Source: Ornithobacterium rhinotracheale (GTDB taxonomy: Bacteria; Bacteroidota; Bacteroidia; Flavobacteriales; Weeksellaceae). From it: a stretch of DNA of 64,000 bases. The stretch spans positions 945,001 through 1,009,000 of the forward strand of contig NZ_CP035107.1 in the NCBI RefSeq assembly GCF_004088395.1. Direction: 5' to 3'. Within the stretch, counting starts at the first letter, position 1. Each line of letters starts with the position of its first letter. Under the pieces are notes generated by a model. That model was not told where the DNA came from, ran no database searches, and saw only the letters and a program-made list of their open reading frames with translations. Below, piece after piece: positions 17,703-26,153 of this stretch. The position numbers and the translations under genes were made by a program.

Positions 17703-17876
17703 ATGGAAAATTGGCAAGATTTATACAAGGAATTAGCAGAAAAAATAACCAATAAAATGCCTCAAATTAGCTGGGTAGACCTCTGGCACAACCAAGTCTC
17801 CTTTTTAGCCGATGAGCATCGTTTTAATACTCCTGCGGTGTTCATCGCCCTGCGAAGTGGTAGGATAGAGGATATT
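17703..17876 (+). pseudogene. N-terminal fragment of a phage tail terminator-like protein
   Basis: Starts MENWQDLYKELAEKITNKMP and contains DLWHNQVSFL and FNTPAVFIALRSGRIEDIG. It then runs into the MuF tail of toxin B and reads on out of frame. The N-terminal layout (helix, then 'I-WVDL...Q', then 'PAVFI') is shared with the protein at 42926-43198, so both are probably the same family. The break near 17876 is a recombination junction. Confidence 0.55.
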
Positions 17877-18678
17877 GGCGAGCGGGGCTTCGCACGATGC
17901 CCTGCGCGGGGTTTGCTTGCCCAAAACCGACCCTTTTTGGGATAGTTTCTACCCGCCTAATGGGTGGCGTTGCCGTTGCACGGCCGTGGAAGTCGTGAGC
18001 CACGACAGGCAATTATCCGACCCTAAAAAAGCACAAGAAATGGGAGAAAAAGCCACTACCCAAATAGGCAAAAACGGCAAAAACAAACTGGCAATGTTTC
18101 GTTTTAACCCGGGGAAAGAAAAAAAGATTTTCCCGCCGAGCCATAGCTATAAACCTAAATTTTGTAGTAATGGAAAAACCACTTTAAGCCTAAACACCAA
18201 TACGCTGTTTCTTTCTTTGGAAGACGAAAGATGCCGTGCAGAACAAATCATCAACCAAGAGGCTGAACGATTGAAAAAAGAGAGAAGAAAACTAAAAGAC
18301 AAGGAACTAAAAGCGTGGACAAAGCAACATATTCCAGAAGATACAGGATTAATAATAAAAGGAAAGCAATTTAAAAATGGAGAACTTATTATTAACAGGA
18401 AAGGAGCTAAGGGGGTATATTCCCACTTTACCGAGCCACACCTTAAAGACTTAGTAAAGGATATTGTGCAAATTACCAATAAAGGGCAGTTTAAATTAGA
18501 AGCTCCAATCAATAGAGACGCCTATAACTATGATAACAAAAAGCGATCAGGTATTGAAGCGTTTAGATACTATACAGCTCAACATAAGGGCTACAATATA
18601 AGAGTAAATACTACCATTACAAAGGGTACAGAATTTATTTATAGTATAAACCTAATTATAAAAGAAAAATCGCCCTAA
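17875..18678 (+). pseudogene. orphan MuF C-terminus with toxin-like domain (toxin B)
   Basis: 267 residues without a native start. The first part, HDALRGVCLPKTDPFWDSFY followed by PPNGWRCRC, is the end of a MuF domain. A linker (residues about 40-95) leads to a domain from HIPEDTGLIIKGKQ to the end (SINLIIKEK), with conserved-looking INRKGAKGVYSHFTEPHLKD and INRDAYNYDNKKRSG. The strand pattern resembles phage-Barnase-EndoU-ColicinE5/D-RelE (PBECR) nucleases, but the subfamily is not certain. It is spliced onto a tail-terminator-like fragment, so expression needs another start or recombination with a complete MuF gene. Confidence 0.6.
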
Positions 18679-18743
18679 CTCTTTTTACCCACCTTTCAAC
18701 AGTGGGATTTATTAAGTCAGTGCGATTTCATACCGCAAATATA
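18660..18743 (-). ncRNA. candidate structured RNA / terminator unit behind toxin B
   Basis: The minus strand carries TATATTTG (18743-18736), then a closing stem AAATCGC (18728-18722) with GCGATTT (18673-18667). Inside is the hairpin CCCAC/GTGGG (18706-18702 with 18692-18688); a T-rich run follows. The distal arm overlaps the toxin B stop codon. It could equally be the terminator of the membrane protein gene 18781-19260, which lies upstream on the same strand. Confidence 0.35.
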
Positions 18744-18780
18744 CAAAAAAATAAATACAAAATGAGAACAAAGAATTTTA

Positions 18781-19260
18781 TTACAAGCCCAGAGTTAGTA
18801 ATAGGATATAAGCCATTAGAAGAATTAAAGCCAAGGCGAGGCATATTAAGCCAATGTTTTGGCAGAGGGCAAAAATATAAGGCTCCTGATGCCTTATTAT
18901 CTGAGGCTTTTCCTTTGCTTTGGCGTAGCGTTCCACAAGAGCTTGCTTATTGTATAGCAAGCCATACAGCCGTATGGACAGAAACAATACACCCAGCCCA
19001 AGTGATAGAAGTGAAAAGGCAAAGACAAGGCGAGTATAAAAGGTATTATTTTCACTACGATGCAGGGCAATTAGTATGGACAACATCATTCCGCTGGCAG
19101 TTACAAGATAACGGAGTATATCTTGCCGTGTCTTTTCAAGGTCTGCCTGCAATGATTGAAAATATTTTAAACGATTTAGCCTTTTTTGCTCCTGAAATTG
19201 ATGAGCATCTTGCTCCAACCGCCTGTGTAGCGATTCTATAATTTCCTCTGTTTTACCCAT
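18781..19260 (-). CDS. hypothetical membrane protein with coiled coil, phage moron or exclusion candidate
   Basis: 159 residues. Residues about 1-47 are a charged helix likely to form a coiled coil (EEIIESLHRRLEQDAHQFQE). Two pairs of hydrophobic segments follow (about 49-66, 77-105, 132-158). It is encoded opposite to the surrounding phage genes and has its own good promoter (19274-19304). It lies between toxin B and a gp10-like fragment, so it may be an immunity or superinfection-exclusion protein, but sequence alone does not show this. The plus-strand reading of the same region has no recognisable features. Confidence 0.65.
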   Translation of the reverse strand: MGKTEEIIESLHRRLEQDAHQFQEQKRLNRLKYFQSLQADLEKTRQDILRYLVTASGMMLSILIALHRSENNTFYTRLVFAFSLLSLGLGVLFLSIRLYGLLYNKQALVERYAKAKEKPQIIRHQEPYIFALCQNIGLICLALALILLMAYILLLTLGL

Positions 19261-19273
19261 ATTATTTTTTTTG

Positions 19274-19304
19274 CAAAAATATTAAAACCCTTTTTCAATG
19301 CAAC
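19274..19304 (-). promoter_or_regulatory. promoter of the 18781-19260 membrane gene
   Basis: On the minus strand TTG (19304-19302), 20-bp spacer, TATTTTTG (19281-19274), 13 bp ahead of the ATG. Good match to the flavobacterial consensus. Confidence 0.65.
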
Positions 19305-19519
19305 CGAAAGACTTTTTAAAAACCACACTCACGGATATAAAGGTAAAAATCAGCGAGGAATTTGACCGCAATTTTGAGCGCAAAGCCTTTTTTGATAAGA
19401 AATGGCGACAGCCCAAACTCATCAACCGCCGAGGCTCTGTGATGATGCGCACAGGAAAACTGCGCCGTTCTATCAAGTCCAAGCTCACCCAGAAAGGCGT
19501 TGTTTTTACCAGCGCTATG
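19298..19519 (+). pseudogene. N-terminal fragment of a gp10-like virion morphogenesis protein
   Basis: Reads MQPKDFLKTTLTDIKVKISE and later RTGKLRRSIKSKLTQKG. RTGKLRRS is the same motif as KTGKLRRSVRV in the complete protein at 42408-42929. After about residue 74 (SAM) the homologous sequence ends and toxin C begins in another frame; the fragment's own frame stops at 19537. Confidence 0.6.
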
Positions 19520-20112
19520 CAGGCTCTCAATTTGTAATTAATCGTGGCGACTTAAAACAAGTCTTTACCAATAAGCAGTTTTACCGAGATATTAAGGGCT
19601 ACCCCGAAAAGATTAATCAAATGTCTTATGAAAAATATGGATTGGAAAAATGGGAAGATATGAAACTTGAACAGGTGTATTTAGATAAAAGCATTGATAA
19701 TATTCAAAAGATACACGAACTATTTAAGATAAAAACGACAGACAATAAAAAATTTGTTCGATATGAGGATTATTTAGGTAGAAAAATATCACTGCGATGG
19801 AATACCTATACAACTAAAACTTTGGGTAAAAAGTACAAAGGACAGAAAAGAGAACTTTTATTTCCACATATTGATGATGTGCTTAAAAATCCTGATGAAG
19901 TATGGCTAAGATATTATGGGGTAGATAAAAGAACAGGAGAAAATATTTATCAAACAGATTATATAAAATTTTATGATAATGCTAAAATTTTAGTAAACAC
20001 TACCACTACAGAAGATATGGAAGGAATTGAAATTAACACTTGGTTTTCCATTGATGATGTAAATCAGAAAGAGCGAAGAAAAGGAATTTTAATAAGAAAG
20101 GGGAAAGAGTAA
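19510..20112 (+). pseudogene. orphan toxin C-terminus, PBECR2-like nuclease domain (toxin C)
   Basis: About 200 residues without a native start, spliced onto the gp10-like fragment. A linker segment (NRGDLKQVFTNKQFY...) leads to a domain with LLFPHIDDVLKNPDEVWLRY, then YIKFYDNAKILVNTTT and IEINTWFSIDD, ending RRKGILIRKGKE. This order (LFPHI-VL-NPDEVW, Y-K, NTW) is the signature of phage-Barnase-EndoU-ColicinE5/D-RelE-like nuclease 2 domains, usually found at the C-terminus of MuF proteins. RNase activity is inferred from the family. The MuF part itself is missing here. Confidence 0.65.
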
Positions 20113-20185
20113 TAAATGCTCCCACGCTCTGGGTCTCTACGGATTCAGTACTCCCCTTATATATCGTACTGATAGTATCACAGGG

Positions 20186-20215
20186 CAAATATAACTCCTT
20201 GACACCACAAATATA
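20186..20215 (-). promoter_or_regulatory. two tandem TATATTTG elements on the minus strand behind toxin C
   Basis: Minus-strand TATATTTG occurs at 20215-20208 and again at 20193-20186. The region down to the toxin stop at 20112 holds small hairpins (CAGTAC/GTACTG, CCCA/TGGG), but no convincing terminator, unlike behind toxins A and D. Confidence 0.35.
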
Positions 20216-20234
20216 CAAATAAAAAAATAATCCA

Positions 20235-22040
20235 ATGGCACAACAAGCAAAATTAACATTACTCATAGAGCTAGCAGACAAACTTTCCGACAAGCTCGGG
20301 AAGATAGAAAACAAGCTGGCAAATTTTCAAGGTCGAGTACAAAAGAGGCTCAACAACCTAAGCGAAAAGATTAGCAAGAAGCTAGGAATGTCTACCACCT
20401 CACTCAAAAGGGGGCTTATGGTGGGCGCCAGCGCAGGTATGGCCGCCCTCGGAACCCTTGCCGTGAAAGGCGTAAATGCCGCCGCCAAATTTGATGAGGC
20501 TTTTATGCCTATTAGGCAACTTAACCTAGACAAATCAAAAGGCACGCTGGATGAATACCGCACCAAAATCCGTGAGGCTACCTACGAGGTCGGCACCAAC
20601 CTCACCGATAGCACCAACGCGATTTACGACCTCCAATCTGCCACAGGCGTATTTGGCGATGATGCCATTTCCATTTTCAAAAAAGTGGGCAAATACTCTG
20701 TAGCCACAGGCGCCAATATCAACGATGCTATGAACTCCACCACCAAAGCCATGAAAGCCTTTGGCCTTGGCGTGGACGATATAGATAAACTTTTAGAGAG
20801 CAACGCCAAAACCGTGCAAACGGGTATCACAACTTTTGATGAATTGGCAAGAGTGCAAACGGAATATGCAGGCGCTGCAAGCTCCGCAGGGCAAGGCGTA
20901 GACACCGCCAATAAAATATTTGCCATGTTTACCTCCGTGGCTAAAAATTCTGATGTCGGAGCTACGATGGCAAAAACCTTTTTTCAAGGAATGGGACAAC
21001 AAGCCGATAAGTTTAAGGAGATTTTAAAAGTGAATGTTTTCGATGAAAAGGGAAGTATGCGCCAAGCGGATGATATTTTAAAAGATATTGCAGGAAAGTT
21101 CAAAAACATGAGCGACCAACAAATAACAGAAGCCATCAATAAGATTGGAGGCCCCGAGGGTTTGCAGGGAGCTTTGGCAAAGGTAAAAACAGGCGCCGAT
21201 GATATGATTGCTACTTTTGAGGCTTTCGACAGCTCTAAATTCAATCTAGATGATGCGCTTGCCAATGCACAAGGCGATTTCAATAAATTAAAAGAATTGT
21301 TCAGCAATCGTTTAGAGGTTGTAATGTCAAAAATTGGTGAGGCTATTATTCCGCATTTACTCAAATTGTTTGAAGTTTTAAACCCTGCCTTGGATTGGTT
21401 AAATCAAAACATGGATTGGATCATACCCGTATTTGGCACTTTTGCAGGCGTGCTTGGTGCTGTAACGGCTGCCATGTGGTTATTAAATTCTGCCATGTTT
21501 GCCAACCCCGTTGGGCTTATCATTGCAGGTGTTGCCGCTTTGATTGCCTTAGTTGTCGTTGCCATTAATAAATTCAACGATTGGGGCGCAGGCATTTTAG
21601 CCTTACTGGGGCCGATAGGCTGGCTAATTATCATCATCAAAAAGCTATATGATGGTTGGGGTAAAGTAAAAGATGCATTCACTATTGGAGGAATTATGGG
21701 CGCACTTAAACAAATTGGCAAAACATTGCTTGATGCTGTTCTGCAACCTGTTCAGCAATTGTTAGAAATCTTATCATACATTCCAGGGCTAGGGCATTTA
21801 GCAGGCAAAGGTGCTAATTTTATTGAGGGGCTTAGAAAAAACTTAGGAGCCATAGACCCTAGCAAAGAAAGTGGCGAAAGCAAGAAAGAAGAAGACAAGC
21901 CCACCGTGAGCGATGTGTATATTTTTACTTACGAATGCGAATATTATGGCAAAAACAAAACCCTGCGGCAAGATTGCCAACAGGGCTTTATTGATGAGAT
22001 TAAAGTAGTAGAGGGAAATTTGTTTAAGGGGCTTTTATAG
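20235..22040 (+). CDS. phage tail tape measure protein, probably 3'-truncated
   Basis: 601 residues. An N-terminal coiled coil (LADKLSDKLGKIENKLANFQ) is followed by the TP901-type core (about residues 80-350) with AAKFDEAFMPIRQ, GATMAKTFFQGMGQQ and NKIGGPEGLQGALAKV. Two strongly hydrophobic stretches follow, about 400-450 and 452-475, usual for tape measure proteins. The last 40 residues (DVYIFTYECEYYGKNKTL...) look unlike the rest and overlap a hairpin and the end of a minus-strand chromosomal-type gene, so the phage gene probably breaks off near 21910. It is a different allele from the tape measure gene at 10912-13039 and lies in the opposite orientation. Confidence 0.8.
   Translation: MAQQAKLTLLIELADKLSDKLGKIENKLANFQGRVQKRLNNLSEKISKKLGMSTTSLKRGLMVGASAGMAALGTLAVKGVNAAAKFDEAFMPIRQLNLDKSKGTLDEYRTKIREATYEVGTNLTDSTNAIYDLQSATGVFGDDAISIFKKVGKYSVATGANINDAMNSTTKAMKAFGLGVDDIDKLLESNAKTVQTGITTFDELARVQTEYAGAASSAGQGVDTANKIFAMFTSVAKNSDVGATMAKTFFQGMGQQADKFKEILKVNVFDEKGSMRQADDILKDIAGKFKNMSDQQITEAINKIGGPEGLQGALAKVKTGADDMIATFEAFDSSKFNLDDALANAQGDFNKLKELFSNRLEVVMSKIGEAIIPHLLKLFEVLNPALDWLNQNMDWIIPVFGTFAGVLGAVTAAMWLLNSAMFANPVGLIIAGVAALIALVVVAINKFNDWGAGILALLGPIGWLIIIIKKLYDGWGKVKDAFTIGGIMGALKQIGKTLLDAVLQPVQQLLEILSYIPGLGHLAGKGANFIEGLRKNLGAIDPSKESGESKKEEDKPTVSDVYIFTYECEYYGKNKTLRQDCQQGFIDEIKVVEGNLFKGLL
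21957..21990. terminator. hairpin between tape measure 3' end and the minus-strand gene
   Basis: CCCTG/CAGGG outer and GGCA/TGCC inner pairing, flanked by A and T runs, downstream of the stop codon of the minus-strand gene at 22024. Probably its terminator. Confidence 0.5.
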
Positions 22041-22347
22041 TCCTTTCACCCTCTACCCATATGTATCGGTCGTGGAGCTCCACTTTGAGCGTAAATTTAC
22101 CCGCTGCAGGGAGATTTTTACCCGTGCGAGTGTTAGTGAAAAATTCCTCCACGGCCTTTTTATAAATCTCAGGAATTGCATCATCGACAAAACGAATGCG
22201 ATACAGCGAACGCACTACACTGATACTCCCGTGGCGAAAACGGCTCTGCATAGGCACTGGGTCTCGCTCAGGGAAGACCTCCCCACGAGATTGTGAGAAT
22301 ACCAAAAATGAAACCCCACATAAAAGTAGGCTAAATAAAACTTTCAT
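22024..22347 (-). CDS. hypothetical secreted protein (107 aa)
   Basis: Starts MKVLFSLLLCGVSFLVFSQS, a clear signal peptide, followed by a small basic domain ending VELHDRYIWVEGERTIKAP. No family is recognised. An IS982-family remnant begins only 4 bp upstream (22351), so the native promoter is gone and the ATG inside the IS end is not the real start. The gene lies between phage DNA and the tet(Q) island and may be a piece of the original chromosome. Confidence 0.5.
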   Translation of the reverse strand: MKVLFSLLLCGVSFLVFSQSRGEVFPERDPVPMQSRFRHGSISVVRSLYRIRFVDDAIPEIYKKAVEEFFTNTRTGKNLPAAGKFTLKVELHDRYIWVEGERTIKAP

Positions 22348-22350
22348 AAA

Positions 22351-22881
22351 CCCCTTGTGCATTTAGAAAAAAAATAAAAAAAGATTGTTCATTCGACTAA
22401 AAAGTCGTATATTTAATTAGTTATCAATTGATTAAATACATGAACAATCTTATACAAAACTACAAAATTATTTTGAAAGAACTGAAAGAAACTTGCAAAA
22501 ATATTCCTACTAAAAAGAAAATCCGAAAACCGAAGTTGTCTGATATGGAATTAGTGGCACTGAATATTACCGCGGAATATATGTCGATAAACTCTGAACT
22601 TCAGCTATTTAGATGCATCGCTGGAACGGAATTAGACAGCAAAATAGAAAGAAGCGTTTCCAAAAGTCAAATCAAGAATTAGAAAACGTATTGAGACGAA
22701 TTTTTCCCAGCTGTGCGGACAGTTTTTAATGGGCATCAACTTAGCCAAAACTTTTCAGGGATTCATTACAAGAATACTGTCAAAAATCACTTCTTTTACC
22801 ATGATTCAGTATCTCAATTTTTTCGTATTCAAGAGAGATTTGAACAAAATTAAAGTGAATTTGTGCTAAATGCACAACGGG
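22351..22881 (+). mobile_element. internally deleted IS982-family element, left copy
   Basis: About 531 bp. The ends are imperfect inverted repeats (CCCCTTGTGCATTTAG and its complement). It keeps the first about 79 codons of the transposase (22428 on) and, in another frame, the last 62 (RKRIETNFSQLCGQFLMG ... NKIKVNLC), so about 150 central codons with the catalytic Asp residues are missing. Its right end truncates rteA. Confidence 0.88.
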
Positions 22882-23072
22882 GAAAATTTTATCATTTGAA
22901 TATTGATATTGTTTATTTCTTTTCGGAGCTCGTCTATTTTTTTATTGCCAAGTTCTAATGCTTCTATCTCCTGCCATTCATAGAGGCTATTATATGCCAT
23001 ACATCCGATAAGAATGGAGATAAGTATATATCCCAACCGTATTGCCTTATAGAAATTTCCTGACCGCTCCAT
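22866..23072 (-). pseudogene. rteA: rteA N-terminal stub (sensor kinase of the tetQ operon)
   Basis: Reads [20 protein letters not shown] followed by a hydrophobic segment (TM about residues 11-28) and ELGNKKIDELRKEINNINIQ. This matches my recollection of the start of RteA, the membrane histidine kinase that with RteB controls excision of CTnDOT-type elements in response to tetracycline. After about residue 63 the frame enters the inverted repeat of the IS and stops. The start codon directly follows the tet(Q) stop, as in CTnDOT. Confidence 0.75.
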
Positions 23073-24997
23073 TATTTTGATGACATTGATTTTTGAAACA
23101 TGAATAAAAGTTTATCTTTTTCGTTCATGCGGATATTATCAGAATAACCGCCTTTTGTTATTTGATACCCACATGGCTTAACCATAAAAATGCCTAAGCC
23201 CTTAGTGTATGAACTTACTTCTGAGGCATAGTCTTTACTTGTATTTAATGGAACTTTCCCTTTAATATGACACCACTCATTATTACAACTGATGTCTTCA
23301 ATCTCAGACATCATTTTTTGCAAATCTGTAATAGCTTTGGAACTTGCCACTTGGGGTATCTGCAACTCAAAACAGAGCATCGGTTCGAGAATGTCCACAC
23401 CTGACTGTTGCAAAGCCAGCCTGAAGACATAAGGGGTCAGCTGTCTGAAATCAGCAGGTGTACTTACCGGGCTATAATACTCGGCTTGAGTAAAAGTTAC
23501 TTTCAAATCTGTCACTTCCCATCCATGTAAACCAGATTGGCAAGACATACGAATCCCTTCAAAAACGGCATTTTGAAAAGAATGGTTCAGATAACCATAG
23601 GAGATGTCACTTTCGATTTGCAACCCTGTCCCTAACGGTAAGGGTTCAAGAGTCAGCCCTATTGTGGCCCAATAAGGGTTGGGCGGCACTTCGATCTGAA
23701 TAATCTTATTGACCTTTTTTACAGGTCGTTCTTTGTAGATAGTCTTGATCTCATCAAAATGGACCTTTACGGAAAATCGTTCTTCCAGCAATGTCTGTAT
23801 GATTTCCTTTTGGGTTAAACCATATAACGAGATTTCCAATTCATCGCTATATGAGTTTATGGAAAAGGACAAAGACGGGTCTTCAATCCACAATGTATTC
23901 AGAGCGGATATAACCTTGCTCCTCTCTTCGGGCTTGTCTGGCCGGACGGAGGATTTGAGAGCGGGATGCTGATGAGATAATCCTTGAATCAAACAAGGCT
24001 CAGCACCTAAATAATCTCCGATTCGAAAATCTTCCATATCCTCTACAATCGCGATATCATTGGCGCCCACTTCATCAACATTTATCTCTCTGCCCTGATT
24101 GATAGTTTTTAGATTTTTAATCTTGATGGATTTTTCCGAATCGTTGATTCTTACAACGTCTCTAAGTCTCAGACTTCCGTCAATTATTTTTAGAAAACTT
24201 CTTTTATGTCCTTTGGGGTCATGCTCTATCTTATAGAGATAAGCTGAAAGTCTGTCTGAGACCGATGCCGGAGGAAGTATAAAAGAAGTGATGGCGTCCA
24301 TCAACTCATTGATGCCGATATTGAACATTGCTGATCCATGTAGCACCGGATAGACTTTGGCTTTTGCCACAAGAGCGATTATCGTATTCCAATAATCAGC
24401 CGGTGGAATTTCGCTATCCGCCAAATATCGTTCCAATATGTTGTCGTCATGGTCGCATACAAATTCTTTGTATTCTTCCTTTATATATGTTTGGGAGCAA
24501 ACTGGATAAACCGATCCATCGACAACATTTTGCATAAACAGGACATCTTGAGACAGATTTGCTTTTATATCCAGATACAAACGCTCCAAATTCACACCGG
24601 CACGGTCAATCTTATTGATAAATATAATTGTCGGGATTTGCAGCTTTTGTAAAGTACTGAACAGCAACTTTGTCTGCGCTTGTATGCCTTCCTTTGCGGA
24701 TAAGATGAGGACTGCTCCATCAAGCATTTTGAATGTCCGCTCCACTTCCGCAATAAAATCCATGTGTCCCGGAGTGTCAATGATATTGCATTTCACTCCA
24801 TTCCAGATAATAGATGTCGTAGAAGCCCGGACAGTAATTCCTCTACGTTTCTCTATATCCATAGAGTCCGTTATGGTGTCACCATTATCCACACGGCCGC
24901 ACTTTTCCGTTGCTCCACTGGCAAACAGCAGATTCTCGGTTACGGAAGTTTTTCCTGCATCAATGTGAGCAAGAATTCCTAAATTTATAATATTCAT
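23072..24997 (-). CDS. tet(Q): tetracycline resistance ribosomal protection protein Tet(Q)
   Basis: 641 residues, the normal length. An EF-G-like GTPase that binds the ribosome and releases tetracycline. The G1 motif AHIDAGKT is at residues 10-17, G3 DTPGH at about 74, G4 NKID at about 128; the C-terminal domains IV/V end [10 protein letters not shown]. The sequence agrees throughout with remembered Tet(Q) proteins. ATG at 24997 is chosen because it gives the standard MNIINLGIL start; the frame is open for 13 more codons upstream because of a 26-bp duplication. The gene appears intact. Expression is probably controlled by translational attenuation in the leader, altered here. Confidence 0.97.
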   Translation of the reverse strand: MNIINLGILAHIDAGKTSVTENLLFASGATEKCGRVDNGDTITDSMDIEKRRGITVRASTTSIIWNGVKCNIIDTPGHMDFIAEVERTFKMLDGAVLILSAKEGIQAQTKLLFSTLQKLQIPTIIFINKIDRAGVNLERLYLDIKANLSQDVLFMQNVVDGSVYPVCSQTYIKEEYKEFVCDHDDNILERYLADSEIPPADYWNTIIALVAKAKVYPVLHGSAMFNIGINELMDAITSFILPPASVSDRLSAYLYKIEHDPKGHKRSFLKIIDGSLRLRDVVRINDSEKSIKIKNLKTINQGREINVDEVGANDIAIVEDMEDFRIGDYLGAEPCLIQGLSHQHPALKSSVRPDKPEERSKVISALNTLWIEDPSLSFSINSYSDELEISLYGLTQKEIIQTLLEERFSVKVHFDEIKTIYKERPVKKVNKIIQIEVPPNPYWATIGLTLEPLPLGTGLQIESDISYGYLNHSFQNAVFEGIRMSCQSGLHGWEVTDLKVTFTQAEYYSPVSTPADFRQLTPYVFRLALQQSGVDILEPMLCFELQIPQVASSKAITDLQKMMSEIEDISCNNEWCHIKGKVPLNTSKDYASEVSSYTKGLGIFMVKPCGYQITKGGYSDNIRMNEKDKLLFMFQKSMSSK

Positions 24998-25033
24998 TTG
25001 GATTAAGAATTTATAATATTCATTTGGATTAAG
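24982..25033 (-). repeat. 26-bp tandem duplication across the tet(Q) start codon
   Basis: Two perfect direct copies, 24982-25007 and 25008-25033. Each contains the translation start region CCAAATGAATATTATAAATT on the minus strand. The upstream copy creates a second, out-of-frame start. Confidence 0.95.
25003..25023 (-). CDS. six-codon upstream ORF created by the duplication
   Basis: ATG at 25023 reads M-N-I-I-N-S-stop; the stop codon ends 5 nt before the tet(Q) ATG at 24997. It has the native leader and ribosome binding region in front of it, so ribosomes would meet it first. It could lower tet(Q) translation or couple it by re-initiation. Confidence 0.5.
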   Translation of the reverse strand: MNIINS

Positions 25034-25188
25034 CAATAATATACTACAGTAGATGCATTGTCGAAACGCACCTTTTAATACCTCCTCGTAGCATATGAGA
25101 ACTACAGGATTACTAACTCGTATTAATATGTATATTATTACTGCCGCATAACGATTACAAAATTACAAAAAAAAATATATCTAACAAA
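25034..25188 (-). promoter_or_regulatory. tet(Q) promoter and attenuating leader
   Basis: On the minus strand TTTG (25188-25185), exactly 19 bp, TAATTTTG (25165-25158) is a perfect Bacteroides-type promoter. The leader of about 115 nt then has complementary segments GTATATTATT (25044-25035, beside the start region) and AATAATATAC (25139-25130), plus smaller hairpins, able to fold over the translation start. In CTnDOT the tet(Q) leader is known to regulate translation. Confidence 0.8.
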
Positions 25189-25359
25189 AGTGGGAGGATT
25201 TTTTAACTTTTTACCATAGACATTTTATTAGGGAAGCGTAGGTTCAACTGGCAAGTACAAATAAGTAGAAATGTTTGAACAACACCGTTTTAGGAAGTTG
25301 AAAAATCAAGTTTCTCTCTCGGTATAGCGTTTATTTTGGCCAATATCTTCTTTAGTTTA

Positions 25360-25891
25360 CCCCTTGTGCATTTAGGAAAAAAAATAAAAAAAGATTGTTC
25401 ATTTGACTAAAAAGTCGTATATTTAATTAGTTATCAATTGATTAAATACATGAACAATCTTATACAAAACTACAAAATTATTTTGAAAGAACTGAAAGAA
25501 ACTTGCAAAAATATTCCTACTAAAAAGAAAATCCGAAAACCGAAGTTGTCTGATATGGAATTAGTGGCACTGAACATTACCGCGGAATATATGTCGATAA
25601 ACTCTGAACTTCAACTATTTAGATGCATCGCTGGAACGGAATTAGACAGCAAAATAGAAAGGAGCGTTTCCAAAAGTCAAATCAAGAATTAGAAAACGTA
25701 TTGAGACGAATTTTTCCCAGCTGTGCGGACAGTTTTTAATGGGCATCAACTTAGCCAAAACTTTTCAGGGATTCATTACAAGAATACTGTCAAAAATCAC
25801 TTCTTTTACCATGATTCAGTATCTCAATTTTTTCGTATTCAAGAGAGATTTGAACAAAATTAAAGTGAATTTGTGCTAAATGCACAACGGG
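25360..25891 (+). mobile_element. internally deleted IS982-family element, right copy
   Basis: About 532 bp, nearly identical to the copy at 22351-22881 (a few substitutions and one extra A). It carries the same central deletion, so both descend from one already deleted element. Its right end is joined directly to an integrase fragment. Confidence 0.88.
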
Positions 25892-26109
25892 TAGGCAATA
25901 AAAGATATGATGAAGTTACGCCTAAATACGCACTACTGGGCACTCACGCAGGTCGTAGAACTTTTATTTGTAATGCGCTTTCTTTGGGGATTCCACCACA
26001 AGTTGTAATGAAATGGACAGGACATAGCGATTACAAAGCGATGAAACCTTATATAGATATAGCAGATGAAGTAAAAGCATCAGCTATGGAAAAATTTAAT
26101 CAATTATAG
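25892..26109 (+). pseudogene. tyrosine recombinase/integrase, C-terminal fragment
   Basis: About 72 codons from the IS end: GTHAGRRTFICNALSLG (the His-x-x-Arg part of the catalytic set), then VVMKWTGHSDYKAMKPYI, with the His/Trp position and the nucleophilic Tyr in PYI. It ends MEKFNQL. The N-terminal and central parts, including the first catalytic Arg, are missing. It is a remnant of an integrative element, perhaps the one that brought tet(Q); inactive. Confidence 0.8.
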
Positions 26110-26120
26110 AATTTTCTTAT

Positions 26121-26128
26121 TACCTTTG
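26121..26128 (+). promoter_or_regulatory. -7 element of the Uma2 gene
   Basis: TACCTTTG (TAnnTTTG), 25 bp ahead of the ATG; no clear -33 element. Confidence 0.5.
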
Positions 26129-26153
26129 TAGTAAGACTTAAATACTTGAAATT

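Larger units (their letters stand above)
22351..25891. mobile_element. IS-bracketed tet(Q)-rteA' segment (composite-transposon-like)
   Basis: Two nearly identical, internally deleted IS982-family elements in the same orientation (22351-22881 and 25360-25891) enclose tet(Q), its leader and a stub of rteA, the first genes of the CTnDOT-type tetQ-rteA-rteB operon. No short target duplication is visible at the outer borders, and neither IS copy encodes an intact transposase. Either it moved with a transposase supplied in trans, or it arose by IS insertions and recombination around an older conjugative-transposon remnant. Confidence 0.75.

Noticed and set aside
18702-19241. Plus-strand open frame of 179 codons
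   Set aside because: It mirrors the minus-strand membrane protein gene, which has a signal-rich hydrophobic pattern and a near-consensus promoter; the plus frame shows no domain.
22351-25891. Recent one-step composite transposition of tet(Q)
   Set aside because: No target duplication at the outer ends, and both IS copies lack the catalytic core; the structure alone does not prove transposition as a unit.
25873-26109. Complete small integrase gene starting at 25873
   Set aside because: The start lies in the IS inverted repeat; only the C-terminal catalytic part of the recombinase is present.
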